This document shows, piece by piece, positions 8,798 to 17,057 of a DNA stretch of 64,000 bases (the stretch's first letter is position 1; every line of letters begins with the position of its first letter). The notes beneath the pieces are model-generated. The model saw only the letters and a list, made by a program, of their open reading frames with translations. It was not told the origin of the DNA and ran no database searches. The position numbers and the translations under genes were made by a program. This DNA is from Mariniflexile maritimum (GTDB lineage: Bacteria > Bacteroidota > Bacteroidia > Flavobacteriales > Flavobacteriaceae): contig NZ_WRPN01000010.1 of the NCBI RefSeq assembly GCF_009746565.1, positions 62,001 through 126,000 on the forward strand, read 5' to 3'.

Positions 8798-9217
8798 CTA
8801 GAACTGCTTCAGCAAATATTTTATAAGGTCGGTAGTGGTTACAATTCCCACCAATTTATTATTGTCAACCACTGGCAAAGCATGAAACTCTTTCGATGCT
8901 AGAATTTCTGCCACTTCCTTTATGGAGTTTGATGAAGACACCGTAATAATGTTTCGTTTCATGACCTGTTTAATACTGAACATATTGTAAACCATGGCAT
9001 CGGCATCGGTATCAACACTATCGGTTATATCGGCAAAACTAAGTCGAAGTAAATCGGTATAACTCAACATTCCTACCACCACATCATCAGAAACAACGGG
9101 GATATGCCTTATATGGTGCTTTTTAAAAAGTCGTTCAGCCTTCTCTAAGCTATCGTGTTTTTTTAATGTAATAACTGGTGCAGTCATTATCATTGATATA
9201 GGCGCTTTTCGTATCAT
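8798..9217 (-). CDS. Two-CBS-domain protein (second of a tandem pair)
   Basis: This 139-residue protein parallels its neighbour along its whole length (for example HKIRHIPVVS versus HHIRHIPVVS, and EFHALPIVDD versus EFHALPVVDN). It holds two CBS domains and nothing else. The 77 bases between the two genes are AT-rich and contain no clear promoter box, so the pair may be one transcript. Stand-alone CBS proteins usually regulate a partner through nucleotide binding; the partner cannot be identified here. Confidence 0.9.
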   Translation of the reverse strand: MIRKAPISMIMTAPVITLKKHDSLEKAERLFKKHHIRHIPVVSDDVVVGMLSYTDLLRLSFADITDSVDTDADAMVYNMFSIKQVMKRNIITVSSSNSIKEVAEILASKEFHALPVVDNNKLVGIVTTTDLIKYLLKQF

Positions 9218-9324
9218 GGCACATAGGTTTTAAACTTAACTTCACTAAAGTTACGAAACTAAAAGTCGAAAAAGCATGACAAAAATCATGGAGCAGTTCA
9301 ATAATGCGCCAATAAGGTTTAAAC

Positions 9325-9471
9325 CTATATTTTAAAGCAAATTCTGGCCGTAGCTTTTTTTATGCCAATTAATAAGTATCCTTTATCCAATTGTATGGTT
9401 TCCTTTTTACCCATAAACCACTTGGGCACCTTAGGAACGAAAACAGTAACGGAAGAAGATTTTTTTAAGGT
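9325..9471 (-). pseudogene. Possible orphan C-terminal coding fragment
   Basis: On the minus strand a 48-codon stretch, closed by an in-frame TAA upstream (9472-9474) and TAG at 9325-9327, has coding-like composition (for example KVPKWFMGKKETIQLDKGYL). It has no start codon in a sensible place. It lies directly after the serine hydrolase gene. It could be the remnant of a deleted gene's C-terminus; the family is not recognised. The rest of the 9218-9506 gap shows nothing else. Confidence 0.3.
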
Positions 9472-9506
9472 TTAAAATATTTGATACAAATACAACATGA
9501 TGGTTG

Positions 9507-10811
9507 TCAATTATTTATTTGCTTCCAGATTTTAGATGAAAAATCGTCTTCATACATTAATCTGTTAGTACGCGATGGATTTACGCGATTGGTAAGAATA
9601 ATTAAAAACCTATCCGTAACCGGGTTCAGAAAGAAAAACGTTCCGGTAAAACCTGTATGTCCGAAATCATTTTTTTTATAATAGGCATTTGGTTTTCGCT
9701 TATCAAAACCTATACCCCGAAAAATACCTTTTTTTGCCAATGGCGATTTTGTAAACTTTTTAACAACCCGAGGCTTAAGAATCTGTTCGCCCCTGTAATA
9801 CCCTTTGTTAAGTAACATTTGGCATATCACCGAAATGGATTCAGCATTTGCAAATAAACCCGCATTTCCAGAAACACCCCCTAAAATAGCAGCAGTTTCA
9901 TCGTGTACAAACCCCCTTATGGTATCTTTTCTAAAAAAATTATCAATCTCGGTTGGAATAACATGCTCAATTGCGGTCCAATTTAACGGATTGTAACCAA
10001 TGTTTGAAATACCTAATTTGTTGAAATTGCTATCAGCCAGTTTGTCCAATTTCATACCTGTTTTAGCCTCCATCATTTGTTGTACTAAAATCAAATTTAA
10101 GTCGCTGTACAAATAATTTCCACGAATATTGGTTTTGGCCATTGGTATTTGTCCATACATTTCTTGATAGAATTCAGGATTCAACCACATGTTTTTATAA
10201 ATTTGAACATAGTTTTCCTTTGGTTCAAAAGAAAGGTATTTGGCGTTATATACTATATCTTTATGCACGTACATTGTGTTGAACTTTGTTGGATATTCTT
10301 CGGATGGTTGACTGCTTAACAACGGTGAACCATCGGGTGTTGAAAGCAAGCTTTGGTAGAACAAGATACTCGGTTTTAATCCCGTGGTGTGGGTAAGTAA
10401 TTCAAAAAGCGTTATATCGCCAATGGGCGTATTTTTATATGCTGAAACAACATCGCCCAATTGCGCCTTTAATTGTAATTTCTTCTCTCCAACCAAACTC
10501 ATGGCCACAAGGGTTGCCCCTAAAACCTTGGACATGGAAGCCACATCATACACGTCGCTTGTAGTTACTTTGCTTTTCTTTCTGCTGTCCTGAAAGCCAT
10601 AATTTTTCAGTAAATAAATAGAATCCTTACTGCCCACCACGATTTGTGCTCCTGGAAAAAACCCTTTATCGAGTGCATTATTCATCATTGAATCGATGTA
10701 CTTGCTGTTTTCGTTAGTATTAAAAGACTTTTTGGAATTTTTTAAAGTGCCACAACTTGCCGCTGAGAACATTAAAAAAATAATTGCTATGATAAGTACC
10801 GTTTTACTCAT
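9507..10811 (-). CDS. Serine hydrolase lipoprotein of the beta-lactamase (class C) fold, AmiE-like candidate
   Basis: The 434-residue protein begins with a lipoprotein signal peptide whose lipobox ends SAAS-Cys20, so it is anchored in the envelope. The beta-lactamase-fold catalytic motifs are present: Ser92-Met-Ser-Lys95 (SxxK), Tyr235-Ser-Asp (YxN equivalent) and an HTG near residue 395 in FGHTGFTG (KTG equivalent). Family members are D-Ala peptidases, esterases or amidases. From context (NamZ-, GH3- and MurQ-type genes nearby) I infer a muropeptide amidase similar to Bacillus AmiE (YbbE), which I recall belongs to this fold. In many Bacteroidota this domain is fused to GH3; here the two are separate genes. 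Substrate is unproven. Confidence 0.82.
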   Translation of the reverse strand: MSKTVLIIAIIFLMFSAASCGTLKNSKKSFNTNENSKYIDSMMNNALDKGFFPGAQIVVGSKDSIYLLKNYGFQDSRKKSKVTTSDVYDVASMSKVLGATLVAMSLVGEKKLQLKAQLGDVVSAYKNTPIGDITLFELLTHTTGLKPSILFYQSLLSTPDGSPLLSSQPSEEYPTKFNTMYVHKDIVYNAKYLSFEPKENYVQIYKNMWLNPEFYQEMYGQIPMAKTNIRGNYLYSDLNLILVQQMMEAKTGMKLDKLADSNFNKLGISNIGYNPLNWTAIEHVIPTEIDNFFRKDTIRGFVHDETAAILGGVSGNAGLFANAESISVICQMLLNKGYYRGEQILKPRVVKKFTKSPLAKKGIFRGIGFDKRKPNAYYKKNDFGHTGFTGTFFFLNPVTDRFLIILTNRVNPSRTNRLMYEDDFSSKIWKQINN

Positions 10812-10857
10812 TTGTATTAAGTATAAATTTGTGTAAGCAGATCAAACATCGCCTCCT

Positions 10858-10898
10858 AAATTGGTAATTTGGATAATCAAAGCATCCATTACCAATTT
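10858..10898 (-). terminator. Hairpin between the phosphoesterase and serine hydrolase genes
   Basis: AAATTGGTAAT...GGAT (10858-10874) pairs with ATCC...ATTACCAATTT (10884-10898), about 15 bp with a two-base bulge and a 9-base loop. It lies just after the stop of the phosphoesterase gene on the minus strand. The T tail is weak, so it may be a terminator, attenuator or mRNA-processing hairpin. Confidence 0.45.
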
Positions 10899-10902
10899 GG
10901 AA

Positions 10903-12747
10903 CTATAAGAATCCATCTAACATAAATATTGTCCCTTCAATAAGCGAAGTCCAAACATTCCCTTTAGCATCAACAGTAAAACCGTTGATACCTGAACTTC
11001 CTAATTTAATTTTATTTATTATCTCAAAAGTTTCGGCATCTACAATAACCACTTCGCCTTTACGGCTACCAATATAAATTTTACTTTTTTGCTCTAAAAT
11101 AGGCGCAGGATTGTGCTCATAACCAATTTTTAAATCTAAAACACGGCTATTTTCAACCAAGTGCTCCTCGGTTAATTCTAGTGTATCGCTTAGCGGTAAC
11201 CTTAAAAGTTCACCATCCATTGTTTTTGCATACAACCACTTCCCATCCCGACTCTTCCCCATCGATTCCCTAACTTTCCATTTAGAAGTCCTAAAAAGTG
11301 TTTCGCCTGTTTTAATGTTTAAAATGGTTAAAAAACGCTGAGGAGAAACAAAGTAGAGCCTATTTTTGGAAGCTGCCATATTTACGTTTCCTGCCGAATA
11401 TAGAACCTGTTTGCTATTGCCGTTGTTCCATTTCCAAACAAGTGCGCCTGTACTTTTGTTTAAACAATACACGTAGGTATCCCATGCACCAAAAATAATA
11501 TGGTCGCCATGAATGAGCGGCATGCCCTGTGAATAGGACGTTGGCAAGTTGTTCTCCCAAATTATACGGCCAGTAATGGCATCGATACAAATAAATTTTG
11601 TAGAACTTGCCATATAAACTTTATCTTTTTCAACAACTGGAGAACCTACCAGAACGCCTCCAACGGGCGTGTTCCACTTGATTTCACCAGAATTGGCATC
11701 ATACCCCATAACATGGCCTTCAATGGTACCAACAACAAGGGTGTTTTTTACAGCTATTGGCGCAAAATAAATTGAATTTCCGGTTTCAATTTTCCATTTC
11801 AAGATGTTATTTTTCAAATTAACCGCCTGTATTTGGCCAATGGAATTTGCAAAATAAATGGTGTTTTTATGAATAGTAAGAACGCTATAAATGGACGCAC
11901 TATCTTTAATTGAAGGATTTGAATTAATTTCGGTTTTTTCTAAATTAATTTTTGAAGGTTCAGATGGCACTGAAAACCTAAATACGCTAGGTTTTTCAAT
12001 TTCTTTTTGATAAATACGGATACTATCGGCACTAACAACAACCTCGTTATAGCTTTTTGTTTTCCTGTCCAAAGAAGTAATGGAAATGCCCATGATGCCA
12101 CTTAAGCCCGAAAAATCGTATTTTTTTAAAGTATGCCCATGACCACAAAAACTGGCGACCGTTGGGTATTTTTGCAAAACCGACAGTACTTCTTTATAAT
12201 TGCTAACACTATTATCCAGCGGATAATGGGCAAAATTTAAAACTTTTTTTGTAGGGTCGTTAAGACGCTCGTTTAGTGTTTTATCCAACCAAAGCACATC
12301 CTCATGCTTTACAAAACCATCGCCCATTTTCATATAGGGCCCACAAGGAAAACCTATAAAGAGATAGTCGCCTTTTGAAAACACAAAGCGATCGGCTCCC
12401 CACAGTTTTTTATAGGTTAAACCGGCACTTTCGCTCCAATTGGTTTCATGGTTTCCAGAAATTACATGATAGGGAATTTTTAAGTTAGCTAGTATGGAGT
12501 GAACTTGTTTCAGTTCATCATCGGCACCTCGATTTGTTAAATCTCCTGTGATGATTACAAAATCGTGATCTGAATTGTTAATCTCCGTCACTATATTTTG
12601 CAATAAAAAATCATTTTCATTTCCTACGGATACGTGTAAATCGGTGAGATGGACAAACTTAATAGGGCCCGATTTTTCATTGTTTTGAGAAAAACCAAGT
12701 GCCATTAAAAAACCAAAGAAAATAAAAGTATATAGCTTTTGCATCAT
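10903..12747 (-). CDS. Exported calcineurin-like phosphoesterase fused to a PQQ-type beta-propeller
   Basis: The 614-residue protein has a signal peptide (about 1-20). Its metallophosphoesterase domain (about 28-235) carries all metal motifs: TD36LH, GD69L, GN99H100E, a central AHYP and GHGH near 202. After a linker, residues about 285-610 form repeated blades like those of PQQ enzymes (motifs such as GEIKWNTPVGG, GRIIWENNLP, GALVWKWNNG). The propeller is likely a binding platform. The substrate phosphoester is unknown. It lies between the dehydrogenase and the serine hydrolase on the same strand, in the muramic-acid locus, hinting at an envelope glycan or lipid phosphate, but that is inference. 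Confidence 0.85.
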   Translation of the reverse strand: MMQKLYTFIFFGFLMALGFSQNNEKSGPIKFVHLTDLHVSVGNENDFLLQNIVTEINNSDHDFVIITGDLTNRGADDELKQVHSILANLKIPYHVISGNHETNWSESAGLTYKKLWGADRFVFSKGDYLFIGFPCGPYMKMGDGFVKHEDVLWLDKTLNERLNDPTKKVLNFAHYPLDNSVSNYKEVLSVLQKYPTVASFCGHGHTLKKYDFSGLSGIMGISITSLDRKTKSYNEVVVSADSIRIYQKEIEKPSVFRFSVPSEPSKINLEKTEINSNPSIKDSASIYSVLTIHKNTIYFANSIGQIQAVNLKNNILKWKIETGNSIYFAPIAVKNTLVVGTIEGHVMGYDANSGEIKWNTPVGGVLVGSPVVEKDKVYMASSTKFICIDAITGRIIWENNLPTSYSQGMPLIHGDHIIFGAWDTYVYCLNKSTGALVWKWNNGNSKQVLYSAGNVNMAASKNRLYFVSPQRFLTILNIKTGETLFRTSKWKVRESMGKSRDGKWLYAKTMDGELLRLPLSDTLELTEEHLVENSRVLDLKIGYEHNPAPILEQKSKIYIGSRKGEVVIVDAETFEIINKIKLGSSGINGFTVDAKGNVWTSLIEGTIFMLDGFL

Positions 12748-12876
12748 GAATAATTTAGCCCAATGGGTATTGATTTATATTAAAATTCCAATTTTTATTT
12801 CTCAGTTAACAGGAATTGCCGTTTTAAAGAACAACAAATTCCTTTTTCATTTTAGAAGCTAAAATTTAAAAAAAAA

Positions 12877-15792
12877 TTATTTTAAGCATCCTTTCAAAAT
12901 GGTTACGGGATGTTGCGATACCCTATGGGTGCCATCAAAAATTTGATGACGGCAACTGGTTCCCGCTGCCGCTATGATGGTAGTGGCTTCGGTGGAACGA
13001 ATTTTAGGAAATAGGGTATCTTCCCCCATTTGCATGCTAATATCGTAGTGTTCCTTTTCATAGCCAAACGAACCCGCCATTCCGCAACATCCTGAATTAA
13101 AAATAGTTACAACATTATTTTTTGGGATATTTAACATGGTGAAAGTCGCTTCGGTGGTGCTTAAAGACTTTTGATGACAATGACCATGAATTTTTATGGT
13201 TTTTTTCTCCTCTGAAAATTGTTCGGCGCGAATGTTTCCTTTCTCTATTTCACGTTTGAAAAATTCTTCAATAGTAAAACAGTTTTTTGATAATGTGATG
13301 GCACTTTCCTTATCATCCGCCAATCGAAGATATTCATCCCGAAAGGTCAATATGGCAGACGGTTCGATACCAATCAATGGGGTGCTTTCGGAAATTAAAT
13401 GCTTAAAAATGGCAATGTTTTTATTGGCTACCACCTGAGCTTCTTCAAGAAATCCTTTTGAGATAAACGCCCTTCCGCTTTCTTCATGTGCTACCAAAAT
13501 AACCTCGTAACCTATGCTGGTCAATAATTCAAACGCATCAATTCCTACTGAAACATCATAAAAATTGGTAAATTCATCACAAAAAAGATACACCTTGCCA
13601 TTTTGAAAAGCCTTAGTATGTGCACGGTTTTTGTTTTTTTCGTACCAATGCCTAAAGGTAGTTGCAGCCAGCAAAGGAACTTGGCGTTTATGGGCAATTC
13701 CCATAATTTTTTTAACCACCGATAGATTTGAGACAACATTGGTAACCGAGGGCACCATGCTTCCCAGCTTATTTAATCTGGCATTAAAAGCAAAAATCCT
13801 GTTGCGGACAGAAAAACGGTTTGCTTTTTGGTACTGATACAAAAATTCTGCCTTTAAGGCCGCCACATCCACATTGCTCGGGCACTCGCTCGCGCATGCC
13901 TTACAGCTCACGCACAGTTCAAAAACCTTGTATAGCTCGTCGTGGTTGAATTTATTAGCTTTATCGGAATGTGTTAAATATTCCCTTAGTGCATTGGCCC
14001 TGGCGCGGGTGGTATCTTTTTCGTTTCGGGTGGCACGGTAACTGGGGCATAATGTACCGCCTGCCGATGGCAGTTTCCTGCAATCGCCCGAGCCGTTGCA
14101 TTTTTCGGCTGCCCGTAAAATGCCCATACTATCGGAAAAATCCTGTATTGTTTTTATGTCTGGTTCCATCCTTCCTGCTTCAAACCTTAGGTTTTCATCC
14201 ATTTTTGAAGCGTTCACAATCTTGCCAACATTTAAAATTGCATTGGGGTCGAAAGCATTTTTAATCCGTTTCAACAACCCGTAATTTTTCTCCCCAATCA
14301 TAAAAGGCAAAAATTCACCACGAACAATACCATCGCCATGTTCACCACTTAAAGAGCCTTTGTATTTTTTAACCAAAATGGCAACTTCGGTAGCAATGGT
14401 TCTAAATTGGCGCAATCCTTGAGTTGTCTTTAAATTTAAAACGGGACGCAAATGCAATTCGCCAGCCCCGGCATGCGCGTAATAAATGGCATTTTGGCCG
14501 TGGCGTTCCATCATGGCGGTAAAATCGGCTATGTAATTGGGCAAGTCGCTCAATTCCACTGCAGTGTCCTCAATGGAATCTGCTGCTTTATCATCGCCTA
14601 CAATACTGCCCAGAAGCCCCAAACCTGCTTTTCGCAATTCGTTTATTTTATCAATATCGGCCCCATAAATTTTTGGCAATGCATAACCAAAATTGTTTGC
14701 CCGTAAGTCGTTAATCAATGCATCTGCCTGTAATTCGGCATCTTGCATACTTATATGCGATGCCACTTCAAACATCATTACAACTTTAGGGTTTCCTTGG
14801 ATAAAAAACCTGTTTTTGGCCTGTTCCCTGTTCGTTTTGGTACAATTTAAAATGGTATCATCCATCATCTCACAAGTGTATAAATGATGGTTCATGGCGG
14901 TAACTACGGCTTCTAAACTTTCCTGAATGGTATGGAAATGCGCCACTACCATGATATTGTTTACGGGTGGCACATCATCAAGCCTTAAAGTAACTTCGGT
15001 TGTAAAAGCAAGGGTGCCTTCGCTGCCACAAAGCAGTTTTCCTATATTTATGGTTGGCTCGGTACCGCCAAAAAGCTCGGATTTTAACAATAAATCGACT
15101 GCATATCCTGTATTTCGCCTATGGATTTCAGGTTTTGGGAACTCCTTTAAAATTTCCTTTTGGTTATCTGTATCCGATAGTTCTTGATAAATTGTTCTGT
15201 AAATTTTATTTTCAAGCGTGTCGCCTTTGGTTTTTTCTATAAATGCTTCAGAAGTAAGGTCGTTAAAAATCGCTATGCTGCCATCGCTTAAAACAGCTTT
15301 AATTTCCACAATTTTGTCGCGGGTAACACCATATCTTATGGAAGTGGTACCCGATGAATTATTGCCCACCATACCACCAATCATGCAGCGATTGGATGTT
15401 GAGGTATTAGGGCCAAAAAACAAGCCATGGGGTTTGAGATACAAATTAAGTTCGTCGCGTATAACCCCTGGTTGCACTTTTACCGTTTTATTGATGGGAT
15501 CGAAATCTAAAATTTTGGTGAAATGTTTTGAAACATCGACGATGATACCGTTTCCAACCGTTTGGCCTGCCAACGATGTACCTGCGGTTCTGGGGGTAAT
15601 TGAAATTTTATGCTTTTCGGCAAATCGAATAATAGCAACAATATCTGCTTCCGATTTAGGAATTGCCACCGCCAGAGGCATCATTCTGTAAGCCGAAGCA
15701 TCTGTGGCGTATAATTTTTTATGAAGTTCGTCAAAAAAAAGAGTGCCTTCTAATGATTGGGATAATTGTTTTAGTGGTAATAATTCAGACAT
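12877..15792 (-). CDS. FAD-linked oxidase with 4Fe-4S and CCG domains (D-lactate or D-2-hydroxyacid dehydrogenase)
   Basis: The 971-residue protein joins a FAD-binding type-4 domain (about 25-240, with TPRTAGTSLAGQTVG), a FAD-oxidase C-terminal domain (about 270-540), a ferredoxin-like 4Fe-4S region (cysteines in SGDC near 565 and in CVSCKACASEC near 625) and a C-terminal cysteine-rich CCG region (GHCHQKS, SGCCGMAG near 900). This architecture is shared by Dld-II-type D-lactate dehydrogenases and by YdiJ-type D-2-hydroxyglutarate dehydrogenases. The choice is open from sequence. Its position beside a muramic-acid locus, whose MurQ step frees D-lactate, favours D-lactate. It would pass electrons to the respiratory chain at the cytoplasmic side of the membrane. 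Confidence 0.88.
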   Translation of the reverse strand: MSELLPLKQLSQSLEGTLFFDELHKKLYATDASAYRMMPLAVAIPKSEADIVAIIRFAEKHKISITPRTAGTSLAGQTVGNGIIVDVSKHFTKILDFDPINKTVKVQPGVIRDELNLYLKPHGLFFGPNTSTSNRCMIGGMVGNNSSGTTSIRYGVTRDKIVEIKAVLSDGSIAIFNDLTSEAFIEKTKGDTLENKIYRTIYQELSDTDNQKEILKEFPKPEIHRRNTGYAVDLLLKSELFGGTEPTINIGKLLCGSEGTLAFTTEVTLRLDDVPPVNNIMVVAHFHTIQESLEAVVTAMNHHLYTCEMMDDTILNCTKTNREQAKNRFFIQGNPKVVMMFEVASHISMQDAELQADALINDLRANNFGYALPKIYGADIDKINELRKAGLGLLGSIVGDDKAADSIEDTAVELSDLPNYIADFTAMMERHGQNAIYYAHAGAGELHLRPVLNLKTTQGLRQFRTIATEVAILVKKYKGSLSGEHGDGIVRGEFLPFMIGEKNYGLLKRIKNAFDPNAILNVGKIVNASKMDENLRFEAGRMEPDIKTIQDFSDSMGILRAAEKCNGSGDCRKLPSAGGTLCPSYRATRNEKDTTRARANALREYLTHSDKANKFNHDELYKVFELCVSCKACASECPSNVDVAALKAEFLYQYQKANRFSVRNRIFAFNARLNKLGSMVPSVTNVVSNLSVVKKIMGIAHKRQVPLLAATTFRHWYEKNKNRAHTKAFQNGKVYLFCDEFTNFYDVSVGIDAFELLTSIGYEVILVAHEESGRAFISKGFLEEAQVVANKNIAIFKHLISESTPLIGIEPSAILTFRDEYLRLADDKESAITLSKNCFTIEEFFKREIEKGNIRAEQFSEEKKTIKIHGHCHQKSLSTTEATFTMLNIPKNNVVTIFNSGCCGMAGSFGYEKEHYDISMQMGEDTLFPKIRSTEATTIIAAAGTSCRHQIFDGTHRVSQHPVTILKGCLK

Positions 15793-15986
15793 CTCTCATT
15801 TATTGATATTGCTTATTTTTAGGGTTAAACCAATTTCTGTCCCTACTAAAGTTAAGTTACAACTGCTTTAGTTTTAATGTATAATGTTTACTTTTTATGC
15901 GGCTTTTTTATTTTGAAATAACATTATCAAACCAAACAACCCCAATTCTTATGAAACCCTAACTATGTTATTATCATAATTTATTT

Positions 15987-15997
15987 TGCGTTTTTTA
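15987..15997 (+). promoter_or_regulatory. Candidate DeoR-type operator, copy A
   Basis: Exact copy of the 11-base motif TGCGTTTTTTA that also occurs at 16895-16905 and, inverted, at 16992-17002. It lies between the dehydrogenase and regulator genes. Confidence 0.4.
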
Positions 15998-16015
15998 AAC
16001 AATCAAAATACAAAT

Positions 16016-16036
16016 AACGCACAAAAACGCAAAAAT
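16016..16036 (-). promoter_or_regulatory. Candidate DeoR-type operator, two variant half-sites
   Basis: On the minus strand two motif variants stand in tandem about one helical turn apart: TGCGTTTTTG and TGCGTTATTTG (the second runs to about 16011). They lie just past the regulator stop, upstream of the dehydrogenase. Confidence 0.35.
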
Positions 16037-16062
16037 ACTGTCTGCTTAATTTCAAAAAAAAA

Positions 16063-16812
16063 CTAAACAACGTTTACCCCTAACTTTTTATATTCTTCCA
16101 ACCTTGGGTCATCGGTTTCCAATTCGGTAACGATAGTATCCAATTGACTTAGCTCACAAACAACATGAGGCATCCTGGTGTTCAACTTATTAGAAGAAAA
16201 CATGGAAACCACTTTGTCTGACGCTTCAATCATTGCTTTTTTGACAATTGAAACCTCATATCCAATTTCCGTTAAACCTTGATTTATATTAATACTGCTG
16301 GCTCCTATAAAACAAATGTCTGCTTTAATTTTGGACAAAACCTGAACCACGTCCATCCCTATGGTAACCATTGCATTTTTTTGCATTTTTCCACCTATAA
16401 ATATTAAATCGATATTTGGGTGCTGCGAAAGCTGCATGGCAATTGGCAAACTATACGTGTAAATGGTAACCTTCAAATCTTCTGGTATTAACCTTGCAAA
16501 GACGAGGTTTGTTGTTCCTCCGCTCATTATAATAACCTGCCCATCATGCAACAAAGGCAATGCCTTAGTAACAATTTTCTTCTTTTGTTCTTCAGCATTT
16601 ATGTTTATACTGAAAATATTATCGGTTTTTTCCTGAATTGAAATAGCGCCACCATAAACTTTTTTGAGCAGTTTTTTGCTATCCAGTTCATTCAAATCCC
16701 TTCTTACGGTATCTTCGGATAAATCAAGAGCCAAAGCCAAATCGCTTGTAACCACTTTTTGTTCTTCAAGTAGTTTATCCATAATATATTGGTGTCGTTC
16801 AGCCTTTAACAT
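16063..16812 (-). CDS. DeoR/GlpR-family transcriptional regulator
   Basis: With the ATG at 16810-16812 (the frame extends two codons further to a TTG) the protein is 249 residues. The N-terminal DeoR helix-turn-helix covers about residues 4-58 (ERHQYIMDKLLEEQ, then LDLSEDTVRRDLNELDSKKLL). The C-terminal DeoRC domain (about 75-240) is the ribose-5-phosphate-isomerase-like sensor that binds phosphosugars, with the MSGGTTNL phosphate-loop-like segment. Family members are mostly repressors released by a sugar phosphate. Divergent from susC and upstream of the dehydrogenase, it is the obvious local regulator; MurNAc-6-phosphate or a GlcNAc phosphate are plausible inducers. Confidence 0.9.
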   Translation of the reverse strand: MLKAERHQYIMDKLLEEQKVVTSDLALALDLSEDTVRRDLNELDSKKLLKKVYGGAISIQEKTDNIFSININAEEQKKKIVTKALPLLHDGQVIIMSGGTTNLVFARLIPEDLKVTIYTYSLPIAMQLSQHPNIDLIFIGGKMQKNAMVTIGMDVVQVLSKIKADICFIGASSININQGLTEIGYEVSIVKKAMIEASDKVVSMFSSNKLNTRMPHVVCELSQLDTIVTELETDDPRLEEYKKLGVNVV

Positions 16813-16835
16813 TTTCAATAATTAATAATTCCAAA

Positions 16836-16843
16836 CAAATATA
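16836..16843 (-). promoter_or_regulatory. Candidate -7 promoter box of the DeoR-type gene
   Basis: The minus strand reads TATATTTG, a perfect TAnnTTTG match, 23 bases upstream of the chosen ATG. Confidence 0.5.
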
Positions 16844-16894
16844 TTAAATAATTTAATTCAAAACCTGTTAGCACCATTAAAATTGCAATAGTTT

Positions 16895-16905
16895 GCGTTT
16901 TTTAT
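16895..16905 (+). promoter_or_regulatory. Candidate DeoR-type operator, copy C
   Basis: Exact TGCGTTTTTTA, in the 239-base divergent region between the regulator and susC. It faces copy D (16992-17002) in inverted orientation 86 bases away. Confidence 0.45.
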
Positions 16906-16991
16906 TTTTCAAGACCCTGTTAAACATTTCAAAATATTAATTAACAAGCATCATTCTGCATTTTTTTGTATAATTTCAAAAAATAATTTTA

Positions 16992-17002
16992 TAAAAAACG
17001 CA
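16992..17002 (-). promoter_or_regulatory. Candidate DeoR-type operator, copy D, upstream of the susC promoter box
   Basis: Exact TGCGTTTTTTA on the minus strand. It lies 19 bases upstream of the susC -7 box, where the -33 element is expected, so a bound repressor would block polymerase. Confidence 0.5.
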
Positions 17003-17021
17003 TTATTAGGCATAAATTAAA

Positions 17022-17029
17022 TATATTTG
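17022..17029 (+). promoter_or_regulatory. Candidate -7 promoter box of susC
   Basis: The bases read TATATTTG, a perfect TAnnTTTG match, 28 bases upstream of the susC ATG. Confidence 0.55.
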
Positions 17030-17057
17030 TTAGATAACTAAATAAAGATTTTAAATT

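Noticed and set aside
10812-10857. AGGAGG followed by a 10-codon mini-frame upstream of the serine hydrolase (minus strand)
   Set aside because: It looks like a leader peptide with a Shine-Dalgarno sequence, but Bacteroidota rarely use such sites and the spacing is too short.
16016-16036. Reading the tandem TGCGTT variants as a CRISPR-like or short tandem repeat array
   Set aside because: Only two imperfect copies, no spacers of constant length and no cas genes; a regulator site is the simpler explanation.
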